Positions 8,099 to 13,974 of a DNA stretch of 14,167 nt are shown piece after piece. The position numbers were made by a program, and so were the translations under genes. The DNA is from QQUK01 sp913009765 (GTDB lineage Bacteria > Zixibacteria > MSB-5A5 > GN15 > FEB-12): NCBI GenBank assembly GCA_937900185.1, contig CALCCW010000362.1, positions 1 to 14,167 on the forward strand, given 5' to 3'. Each line of letters begins with the position of its first letter. Within the stretch, counting starts at the first letter, position 1. The notes beneath the pieces are model-generated. The model was not told the DNA's origin, did not search any database, and worked only from the letters and a program-made list of their open reading frames with translations.

Positions 8099-8102
8099 CT
8101 AC
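8076..8102 (-). repeat. REP-like hairpin with GTAG head, copy 2
   Basis: Plus strand: GTCAGAAGC, loop ACAGG, GCTTCTGAC, then CTAC. It shares the loop, stem length and CTAC tail with 12816-12842. The two stems differ at two pairs, each changed on both sides so that pairing is kept. Confidence 0.6.
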
Positions 8103-8146
8103 AATTTTCTATGCGGAGTCAACATGATAAATTTATAATACACTGG

Positions 8147-8163
8147 ATTCCCAAGTTGGGAAT
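8147..8163. repeat. 17-nt perfect palindrome
   Basis: ATTCCCAA and TTGGGAAT flank a single G (8155). It lies 48 bases downstream of the nrdJ stop with no T-run. It is probably part of a dispersed intergenic repeat, since the flanking TGACATGTTGAGCATACTTCGAC runs into the motif also seen at the left end. Confidence 0.55.
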
Positions 8164-8174
8164 GACATGTTGAG

Positions 8175-8199
8175 CATACTTCGACTAGCTGCTCAGCAT
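8175..8199 (+). repeat. Partial copy of the left-end inverted-repeat motif
   Basis: CATACTTCGACT followed by GCTCAGCAT matches the sequence at 13-35, with AGCT here where the left-end copy has CC. It ends shortly before the nrdJ stop codon. Confidence 0.6.
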
Positions 8200-8210
8200 A
8201 ACTTACTTTT

Positions 8211-11200
8211 TTAAGAGCAGCCGGAGGTTGTTCCGCAGGTGTCACACTTGAGGCAGGTACCGTTGCGAACCATGGTAAACTGTCCGCATTCAGAACACAT
8301 ATCACCTTCGTATCCTTTTAGTCTTGCTTCTCGAATTTCTTCAAAGAGTTTTTGTCCTCTGTCATCTGCGATTTTTTTACCGGTCGCGGATGCAGTCCCA
8401 AGCATCGCCGCTGTTTTTGCAGTGTCTTGAGCCGCAATCTTAGGCTCCATCTGGTTACCATTTGTTATACCTCCTGTATCACTTTTATATGAAATTCCAT
8501 TTTTATTCTTTTGTGTCGTAGAACTGTCAGGCTTCACAATCTTTTTTATTCTTGATATATGACTTGATTGTATATCGGTTTTCTTGCGAACACCGGTTTG
8601 TGCATTACCTGAAGAATTCTTCTGCTGTTCTTCTTCGACAAACTCCATAGTTTCATCAGCAGGTTTACCGATGGTGTCACCTGTTAAATCTTCATCTGAA
8701 ATATGAGCAAGATCGTTTCGTCCGAGATAGGTAATAGCAAGTTCTCTGAAGATATAATCAATAATTGAGGTTGACATTTTTATAGATTTGTTTCCGGTTA
8801 CCATTCCATTTGGTTCAAACCGACTAAATAAAAATGCTTCGACATATTCTTCAAGAGGAACACCGTGTTGCAACCCTAATGACACTGCAATAGCAAACGA
8901 GTTCATCATTGAACGGAAAGCAGCACCTTCACGATGCATATCTAAAAAGATTTCACCAAGGGTACCGTCAGAATAATCGCCGGTACGCAAATACAGTTTG
9001 TGTCCGCCTACAACAGCTTTTTGAGTATAGCCTGCTCTGCGATTCGGCATTTTACGACGTTTGGCAATATAGCGATAGATAACTTTTTGTGCCATTTTTT
9101 CAGAGACATTAGCTACAGTAAGCGGCTCATCGTCGTCATCAAACAAAGCAGCATTTAACGGCTGGCTGAGTTTGGAACCGTCACGATAGAGAGCAATCGC
9201 TTTTGTCATAGTTTCCCAAGACATGCGGTATGCTTTTTTTACATCGTCAATAGATGCTTCTGCAGGCATATTAATAGTTTTTGAAATAGCACCTGAAATA
9301 AACGGCTGTGAAGCAGCCATCATGCGTATATGAGATTCAAATTTAATAAAGCGAACCCCTTTTTTACCACACTTATTGGCACAGTCAAAAATAGGCAGGT
9401 CTTTTGTTTTTATATGAGAAGCTTCCTCAATTGTCATAGTACCGCAGACATACTCGTTGGCTGCCTCTATTTGTTCTTTGGTAAATCCCAATTCACCTAA
9501 AAGAGAAAAATTCCAACCATCATAAGTATCTTCTGTAAAGCCTAAGGTATCTTTTAAGAATTCTTCACCCAAGACAAACTTATTAAAAACAAAAGAAATA
9601 TCAAAAGCATTTGGTATCTGTTCTTCAATTTTTTCTATCTCTTCGTCGCCGAACCCTTTTGCTTTTAGAGATTCATGGTTGATAAAAGGTGCCTGCTTGA
9701 AAGTTTTATGACCGGTGGCATAGAGAATTATTTCTTCAATCTCTTCATCGGTGTAACCCAATTTTTGTAGTGCTATTGGAACAGATTTATTAATAATTTT
9801 AAAATATCCGCCTCCGGCAAGTTTTTTGAATTTTACAAGTGAAAAATCAGGTTCAATACCGGTCGTGTCACAATCCATCAACAATCCGATTGTTCCGGTT
9901 GGGGCAATGACTGTTGACTGGGCATTGCGATAACCATACACATCACCTAATTCAACTACTTTATCCCAAATTTTTCGGACTCTTGAAACTAAATCTTCAG
10001 GAATATAATTTGGGTTGATTCCGGTTGGTTTGACAGTTAAATCTTCATATTCTGATTTATCGGCATTGTAGGCAGCTCGACGATGGTTACGCATTACTTT
10101 GAGCATAGCATCGCGATTTCTATAAAAAGCAGAAAATGCTCCCAGTTCTTTTGACATTTCAGCAGATGTAACATACGCCTCTCCTGTTAAAAGACCTGAT
10201 AAAACACCGCACCATGCATAAGCCTCCGATGAATCATATGGTATTCCCATACGCATCAAAAGAGTTCCTAAATTGGCAAAACCTAAACCAAGAGTACGGT
10301 AGTCATACGATTTTTGAGCTATCGGTTTTGACGGGAACGACGCCATAAGCACAGAAATTTCTAATACAATTGTCCAAATACGAGTCGCATGTAGATAACC
10401 TTCAACATCAAAAGAACCGTCATCTTTTAAGAATTTGATTAAATTAATAGATGCTAAGTTACAGGCGGTATCATCCAAAAACATATATTCCGAACATGGG
10501 TTGGATGCGTTGATTCTTCCGTCTGTCGGACAGGTATGCCATTCATTGATAGTGGAATCAAACTGTACTCCCGGGTCAGCACATGACCATGCCGAGTAAC
10601 AAATCTTTTCAAACATTTCAGATGCAGGAAGCTCTGCGGCAACTGAATTGTCGGTTCGGTTTTTAAGTTCCCAGTTTTCATTGTTATTCAGTTTTTCAAA
10701 AAATTCATTTGGTATTCTGACCGAATTATTTGAGTTTTGACCGGAGACTGTTAAATACGCTTCCGAATCCCAGTTCGTATCTAATTCAATAAAGTTTATA
10801 TCCCCAATACCGTGACCAGCTAAGTCGAGTACTTTTTTGATATAGGTTTGGGGAACCATTAATTGTTTGGCTGTTCTTAATACTTCTTTTAATTTTTTAT
10901 TACTTTCCGGATTGGTATCGTACACAGAGTTGCCATTATCACCTGAAATACGGGCAGCATTGAATATTTCATTGAGCTGCTGTTTTATAACTTTCGAGCC
11001 TGTAACCAATGCGGCAACTTTTTGTTCTTCAATAACTTTCCAATCAATAAATTCTAAAATATCAGGATGGTCTAAATCGAGACAAACCATTTTGGCTGCT
11101 CTTCTTGTAGTACCGCCTGATTTAATGGCGCCGGCTGCGCGATCTCCAATGCGCAAGAACGACATCAGCCCTGATGAATTGCCGCCGCCAGATAAAGGTT

Positions 11201-11879
11201 CTTTTGAACCTCTAATTTGTGAGAAGTTTGAGCCTGTGCCTGAACCGTATTTGAATAAACGGGCTTCACGCACCCAAAGATCCATGATTCCGCCGTCGTT
11301 GACTAAATCGTCAGCAACAGATTGAATAAAACAGGCATGCGGCTGAGGATGTTCGTAAGCGTTTTTTGCCTGTTGTAATGTATGCAGTTCAGGGTCGACA
11401 AAATAATGTCCTTGAGACTTACCGGAAATACCATAGGCATAATGCAGTCCGGTATTAAACCATTGTGGTGAGTTGGGAGCTGCAATTTGTGATGCGAGCA
11501 TATAACAGAGTTCATCATAGAAAATCTGTGCATCATCTTCTGTCTCAAAATAGTTATGGTTTTCTCCCCAATGTTTCCAACAACCGGCTAAACGGTGAAA
11601 AACTTGCTTTGCATCTTTTTCTCCGCCGGTTTTTTGGTTTCCGTCATCATCAAGTATTGGTTTTCCTTTTTCGTCAAAAAGAGGAACTCCTGCTTTGCGA
11701 AAATATTTTTGTGCTAAAATATCAATTGCTACTTGTGACCAGTTTTCCGGCACTTCAATATTATCTTGCAAAAATACTGTTGAGCCATCTGTATTTTTAA
11801 TCTCTGATTTTCTTTTAGCAAAATTTATTCTACTATATGGCGATTCACCTTCTCGAGTGAAAAAACGCTGTAATTTCAA
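8211..11879 (-). CDS. nrdJ: B12-dependent (class II) ribonucleoside-diphosphate reductase
   Basis: This 1222-residue enzyme reduces ribonucleotides to deoxyribonucleotides using adenosylcobalamin to make the thiyl radical, independent of oxygen. The active-site NPCSE motif supplies Asn460, Cys462 (thiyl radical) and Glu464. Cys183 (ACFIQSV) and Cys473 (TACNLAS) fit the redox pair. APTGTIG at 659-665 is the substrate phosphate-binding region. A TSCPD-type domain covers about 941-1030. Residues about 1080-1160 are a polar, low-complexity linker. The tail carries Cys1195, 1198, 1209, 1212, 1215 and 1221, likely a zinc ribbon plus the cysteines that re-reduce the active site. Length suits the long NrdJ subfamily. 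The start is TTG at 11879: a perfect AGGAGG lies six bases upstream and no ATG fits. A 37-codon ORF overlaps the start by two bases, and NrdR-like boxes lie upstream. Confidence 0.96.
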   Translation of the reverse strand: MKLQRFFTREGESPYSRINFAKRKSEIKNTDGSTVFLQDNIEVPENWSQVAIDILAQKYFRKAGVPLFDEKGKPILDDDGNQKTGGEKDAKQVFHRLAGCWKHWGENHNYFETEDDAQIFYDELCYMLASQIAAPNSPQWFNTGLHYAYGISGKSQGHYFVDPELHTLQQAKNAYEHPQPHACFIQSVADDLVNDGGIMDLWVREARLFKYGSGTGSNFSQIRGSKEPLSGGGNSSGLMSFLRIGDRAAGAIKSGGTTRRAAKMVCLDLDHPDILEFIDWKVIEEQKVAALVTGSKVIKQQLNEIFNAARISGDNGNSVYDTNPESNKKLKEVLRTAKQLMVPQTYIKKVLDLAGHGIGDINFIELDTNWDSEAYLTVSGQNSNNSVRIPNEFFEKLNNNENWELKNRTDNSVAAELPASEMFEKICYSAWSCADPGVQFDSTINEWHTCPTDGRINASNPCSEYMFLDDTACNLASINLIKFLKDDGSFDVEGYLHATRIWTIVLEISVLMASFPSKPIAQKSYDYRTLGLGFANLGTLLMRMGIPYDSSEAYAWCGVLSGLLTGEAYVTSAEMSKELGAFSAFYRNRDAMLKVMRNHRRAAYNADKSEYEDLTVKPTGINPNYIPEDLVSRVRKIWDKVVELGDVYGYRNAQSTVIAPTGTIGLLMDCDTTGIEPDFSLVKFKKLAGGGYFKIINKSVPIALQKLGYTDEEIEEIILYATGHKTFKQAPFINHESLKAKGFGDEEIEKIEEQIPNAFDISFVFNKFVLGEEFLKDTLGFTEDTYDGWNFSLLGELGFTKEQIEAANEYVCGTMTIEEASHIKTKDLPIFDCANKCGKKGVRFIKFESHIRMMAASQPFISGAISKTINMPAEASIDDVKKAYRMSWETMTKAIALYRDGSKLSQPLNAALFDDDDEPLTVANVSEKMAQKVIYRYIAKRRKMPNRRAGYTQKAVVGGHKLYLRTGDYSDGTLGEIFLDMHREGAAFRSMMNSFAIAVSLGLQHGVPLEEYVEAFLFSRFEPNGMVTGNKSIKMSTSIIDYIFRELAITYLGRNDLAHISDEDLTGDTIGKPADETMEFVEEEQQKNSSGNAQTGVRKKTDIQSSHISRIKKIVKPDSSTTQKNKNGISYKSDTGGITNGNQMEPKIAAQDTAKTAAMLGTASATGKKIADDRGQKLFEEIREARLKGYEGDMCSECGQFTMVRNGTCLKCDTCGTTSGCS

Positions 11880-11989
11880 TATATACCTCCTGTTAAACGC
11901 ATGTAAACTACACCATCCTGGTTGTCTTTTACAAATTCCATTGTTAATTCTAATATAATTATAACTGAGGGTACGAAAACTTTAGGCAT
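11876..11989 (-). CDS. 37-residue upstream ORF overlapping the nrdJ start
   Basis: An ATG at 11987-11989 opens a 37-codon frame whose TGA (11876-11878) overlaps the nrdJ TTG start by two bases. GAGAGG lies about five bases before the ATG, and the predicted transcription start is only about 14 bases upstream. The nrdJ Shine-Dalgarno AGGAGG lies inside this frame, where it encodes part of Thr-Gly-Gly. The product begins MPKVFVPSVIIILELT and ends DGVVYMRLTGGIY, a phrase that faintly recalls the NifU/Nfu C-terminal domain but lacks its cysteines. It could be a leader peptide coupling translation into nrdJ, a small protein, or a chance frame. Confidence 0.4.
   Translation of the reverse strand: MPKVFVPSVIIILELTMEFVKDNQDGVVYMRLTGGIY
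11886..11891 (-). promoter_or_regulatory. Strong Shine-Dalgarno site fixing the TTG start of nrdJ
   Basis: A perfect AGGAGG lies six bases before TTG at 11877-11879. It is the best ribosome-binding site in the window and supports the non-ATG start. Confidence 0.85.
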
Positions 11990-12007
11990 CCCATCCTCTC
12001 TCAGTAG

Positions 12008-12054
12008 ACACTATATATAGTGGTTCAATAATTGCAAACCACTAAAAATTGTGG
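12008..12054 (-). promoter_or_regulatory. Tandem NrdR-like boxes upstream of nrdJ
   Basis: Box 1 (12008-12023, ACACTATATATAGTGG) contains a perfect 14-nt palindrome and matches the published NrdR-box consensus acaCwAtATaTwGtgt closely. Box 2 (12039-12054, CCACTAAAAATTGTGG) keeps the outer CCAC/GTGG arms with a poorer core. The centres are 31 bp apart, the three-helical-turn spacing characteristic of NrdR pairs. NrdR is the ATP/dATP-responsive repressor of ribonucleotide reductase genes. No nrdR gene is in the window. Confidence 0.8.
12010..12038 (-). promoter_or_regulatory. nrdJ promoter overlapped by NrdR-like boxes
   Basis: Minus strand TTTGCA (12033-12038) and TATAGT (12010-12015) are 17 bases apart. 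The -10 lies within box 1 and the -35 lies between the two boxes, so a bound repressor would block polymerase. Predicted transcription start is near 12003, giving a leader of about 124 nt before nrdJ. Confidence 0.6.
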
Positions 12055-12388
12055 TTTTTTTAAGTTTTTTTGTATTCTCTTGTAGGATAACAAGCTATGA
12101 AAATACGACTATATGACCTTTTCATTATTTGCTTTACTCAAATGAAGAACAATTTTTTTCACATTGCTAACACATTGTTTTACTTAGACATACGAAGTGT
12201 TAATTCTATATCACATTGTAGGGTTACATATAATACATTTTGTACACACATTATTCTTTTGGCTACCATAGACTTACCGAAGTAAGAACATACTACCAAC
12301 AGGTTGTCCACAAAAAATGTTGATAAATGCTTTTAATTGTGAGAAAAATAACTTCTAAAATTTACATTATATACGGTAGAATTTAACT

Positions 12389-12458
12389 GTTGTGTTTCAA
12401 GTTGCCCTGAGCTGAGTCGAAAGGTCTTGGAACACATTTGGGACTTTATTAACAAGCC
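12389..12458 (+). repeat. 70-nt dispersed repeat, copy 2
   Basis: Ungapped match to 51-120 at 61 of 70 positions, same orientation, again intergenic. The GAGCGGAGTCGAAGG core of copy 1 is here GAGCTGAGTCGAAAGG, and the opposing left arm seen at 17-32 is absent. Confidence 0.85.
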
Positions 12459-12463
12459 TCTTC

Positions 12464-12507
12464 TCGTTAGTTCACAATTTTTATAAATCAAAATCAGGAA
12501 CTAACGA
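12464..12507. repeat. Inverted repeat with 10-bp perfect arms
   Basis: TCGTTAGTTC (12464-12473) and GAACTAACGA (12498-12507) pair perfectly across 24 AT-rich bases. It begins six bases after the end of the 70-nt repeat. There is no T-run. It could be an operator pair, a miniature-element end or an RNA hairpin. Confidence 0.6.
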
Positions 12508-12595
12508 AACATTCAAAATTCACCTTGGCGTACCGACCTATGCATTGTAATTCTTATTAACGACTTCCGGATGCTTGAAAACAGTAATTTTTCTC

Positions 12596-12624
12596 TTGAC
12601 AAAAAGCTAATAATATAGTATTTT
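12596..12624 (+). promoter_or_regulatory. Promoter of the candidate small RNA
   Basis: A perfect TTGACA (12596-12601) is followed after 17 bases by TATTTT (12619-12624). The -35 is ideal and the -10 is moderate (four of six). No gene starts between here and the terminator at 12677-12710. Confidence 0.5.
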
Positions 12625-12630
12625 TTTTAC

Positions 12631-12710
12631 GCAATCGGAAAGTGTTACTCTTTCTGTGGATTACCTAATATCGTCCACCCAGGCAGACCGCAATCTGCTT
12701 GGGTTTTTTT
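12631..12710 (+). ncRNA. Candidate small RNA, about 80 nt
   Basis: The unit runs from the predicted start after the TTGACA promoter to a strong terminator. It has two hairpins: 12636-12656 (seven pairs including one G-U, seven-base loop) and the 11-bp terminator stem. A short single-stranded link GATTACCTAATATCGTCC joins them. It contains no start codon followed by a useful frame. It does not match SRP RNA, 6S, tmRNA or RNase P features that I know. It could be a trans-acting small RNA or a terminated leader upstream of pgsA. Confidence 0.35.
12677..12710 (+). terminator. Orphan Rho-independent terminator
   Basis: ACCCAGGCAGA pairs with TCTGCTTGGGT (one G-U) around the loop CCGCAA, and the T-run extends to 12710. 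No plus-strand protein gene lies upstream for more than 5 kb, so it most likely ends a non-coding transcript. Confidence 0.9.
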
Positions 12711-12815
12711 ATGCATTATTTCTCTCAAATTCTATACTTATATAATAATTTAGCTCATTGGATACCAACAGAATACGAGTAGTGTTTTTCTTTGAAAATT
12801 CTTCTGATATGTAAT

Positions 12816-12842
12816 GTCAAAACCACAGGGGTTTTGACCTAC
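12816..12842 (-). repeat. REP-like hairpin with GTAG head, copy 3
   Basis: Plus strand: GTCAAAACC, loop ACAGG, GGTTTTGAC, then CTAC. It is the sister of 8076-8102, with two stem pairs changed on both sides. No T-run follows in either direction, so it is not a terminator here. Confidence 0.6.
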
Positions 12843-12845
12843 TGC

Positions 12846-12874
12846 TTGACAACAGCTTGACACTTTCCTATTCT
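12846..12874 (+). promoter_or_regulatory. Promoter of pgsA-pgpA
   Basis: A perfect TTGACA (12846-12851) and TATTCT (12869-12874) are 17 bases apart, giving a predicted start near 12881 and a very short leader. Two more TTGACA copies (12857-12862, 12884-12889) lack suitable -10 partners. No Shine-Dalgarno site is evident before the ATG. Confidence 0.5.
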
Positions 12875-12893
12875 GCATGTACCTTGACAAACG

Positions 12894-13481
12894 ATGAATA
12901 CGCCAAACAAATTGACCATATTACGCATTATTATTGCACCGATTTTCATTTACTTTTTTGTAATTGAAGACTTCTATATGCGTCTTATCGCTATGTTTTT
13001 GTTTATAATTGCAGCATTAACAGATATGGCAGACGGTTATTATGCACGCAAATACGGCATAATAACCGGATTTGGCAAATTTATGGATCCTTTGGCTGAT
13101 AAAATCTTAGTCTCGGCGGCATTGATTTCATTTATATCACTTGGCTATGTGACCGCCTTGCCGGTGTTTTTAATAATCGGGAGGGAGTTTTCTATTACCG
13201 GTTTGCGTTTATTGGCTGCCTATCGAGGAGTGGTTATCTCGCCTACGTGGTGGGCAAAAACAAAAACTTTTTTACAGCTTACTCTTGTTGGGGTGATGCT
13301 GACATATATCACTCTTATGGATGGGTTAGCTTATTACAACTCACCACTTTTTGAAACTTTACAATTTGATTATCGTTTTTATTTTAATATAGCGATGTGG
13401 CTAACAGCCGTAATCACTGTCTGGACAGGTATTGATTATTCGATAAAATATTTTTATATGCTTAAAACGGTGCTAAAATAA
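12894..13481 (+). CDS. pgsA: CDP-diacylglycerol-glycerol-3-phosphate 3-phosphatidyltransferase
   Basis: PgsA makes phosphatidylglycerol phosphate from CDP-diacylglycerol and glycerol 3-phosphate in the inner membrane. The 195-residue product has the family length and the N-terminal signature NTPNKLTILRI. The complete CDP-alcohol phosphotransferase motif is present: Asp44, Asp47, Gly48, Ala51, Arg52, Gly61, Asp65 and Asp69, with correct spacing (D-x2-D-G-x2-A-R-x8-G-x3-D-x3-D). Several hydrophobic membrane helices surround it, at about 11-25, 29-43, 72-96, 118-134 and 160-178. Its TAA shares one base with the ATG of pgpA, which performs the next step, so the pair is an operon with likely translational coupling. 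The start gives the canonical N-terminus. Confidence 0.95.
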   Translation: MNTPNKLTILRIIIAPIFIYFFVIEDFYMRLIAMFLFIIAALTDMADGYYARKYGIITGFGKFMDPLADKILVSAALISFISLGYVTALPVFLIIGREFSITGLRLLAAYRGVVISPTWWAKTKTFLQLTLVGVMLTYITLMDGLAYYNSPLFETLQFDYRFYFNIAMWLTAVITVWTGIDYSIKYFYMLKTVLK

Positions 13482-13908
13482 TGAAAAAATTTCTTGCTCT
13501 TTTTACCGCAACCGGAATGTACTCAGGGTACCTCCGACCATTTTCAGGGACATGGGGTACTATTCCTGCATGGCTGATAGGCTACTATCTTATACAGGGT
13601 GATACTACTCTCATGATTGCTGTAACAATTATTGCGTTTATATTATCTGTTTGGTCGGCAGGTGAAGCAGAAAAATATTTTGGACACGACGGCAAGTCTA
13701 TTGTCATGGATGAATGGGCAGGCATGTTTGTTACTTTTCTCTTTTTGCCGTTTTCGCTGCTGTCTTATGGTATAGCTTTTTTTGCATTTCGTCTGTTTGA
13801 TGTTGTCAAAATAGCTCCGGCGGCACAATTTGAAAATCTTCCCGGCGGCTGGGGGGTTACAATGGATGATATTGCCGCAGGAGTGTATGCTAATATTTTT
13901 ACACAAGC
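13481..13908 (+). CDS. pgpA: Phosphatidylglycerophosphatase A, 3' end lost to adapter
   Basis: PgpA removes the phosphate from phosphatidylglycerol phosphate to give phosphatidylglycerol at the inner membrane. Family motifs are present: PFSGTWGT at 20-27, DEWAG at 77-81, FRLFDVVK at 103-110 (the family often has KP; here K-I-A-P), and GGWGVTMDDIAAG at 122-134 with the paired Asp129 and Asp130. Genomic sequence supports 142 residues. The E. coli protein is 172 residues, so probably one to three dozen C-terminal residues are missing. The frame runs on to a stop near 13975, but those last about 22 codons translate sequencing adapter and are not part of the protein. It overlaps pgsA by one base. 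Confidence 0.92.
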
Positions 13909-13974
13909 AGATCGGAAGAGCACACGTCTGAACTCCAGTCACACTGATATATCTCGTATGCCGTCTTCTGCTTG
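13909..13974 (+). other. Illumina TruSeq index adapter (artefact)
   Basis: AGATCGGAAGAGC begins at 13909 and continues through the standard TruSeq indexed adapter to CAGTCAC. An index consistent with ACTGAT (then AT) follows at 13943-13950. The P7-end sequence ATCTCGTATGCC...CTGCTTG ends at 13974. It is synthetic sequence assembled onto the contig end. Confidence 0.98.

Larger units (their letters stand above)
7633..8210. other. Repeat-dense intergenic region between convergent genes
   Basis: No credible gene. In order it contains a weak hairpin (TTCTGA 7699-7704 with TCAGAA 7718-7723, then a T-run), a strong terminator (7828-7859), a 30-nt perfect palindrome (7895-7924), a repeat-like block GAGATTGCC...CTCGCAATTGACA (about 7997-8045) with a GACTGC/GCAGTC hairpin, a GTAG-headed hairpin doubling as the nrdJ terminator (8069-8102), a 17-nt palindrome (8147-8163), and a partial copy of the left-end inverted-repeat motif (8175-8199). 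Confidence 0.7.
11990..12893. other. Long intergenic region between nrdJ and pgsA
   Basis: The two flanking genes point away from each other. In order the region holds NrdR-like boxes and the nrdJ promoter (12008-12054), an AT-rich stretch with no supported gene (about 12060-12380), the second 70-nt repeat (12389-12458), a long inverted repeat (12464-12507), a promoter-to-terminator unit that may be a small RNA (12596-12710), a REP-like hairpin (12816-12842) and the pgsA promoter. Two near-matches to DnaA boxes (12303-12311, 12655-12663) are too few to suggest an origin. Confidence 0.65.

Noticed and set aside
10867..11325. 152-codon plus-strand frame
   Set aside because: Lies wholly antisense to the conserved nrdJ catalytic domain; a shadow frame.
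11880..12003. Cobalamin riboswitch in the nrdJ leader
   Set aside because: The leader is only about 124 nt and shows no B12-box (GCCACTG-type) sequence. NrdR-like boxes explain regulation better.
12097..12285. 62-codon plus-strand frame in the nrdJ-pgsA gap
   Set aside because: AT-rich, no adequately spaced Shine-Dalgarno site, no recognisable domain and composition like the flanking non-coding DNA.
12303..12663. Possible replication origin (TTGTCCACA at 12303-12311 and TGTGGATTA at 12655-12663)
   Set aside because: Only two single-mismatch DnaA-box candidates 350 bases apart, no dnaA, dnaN or gidA nearby.
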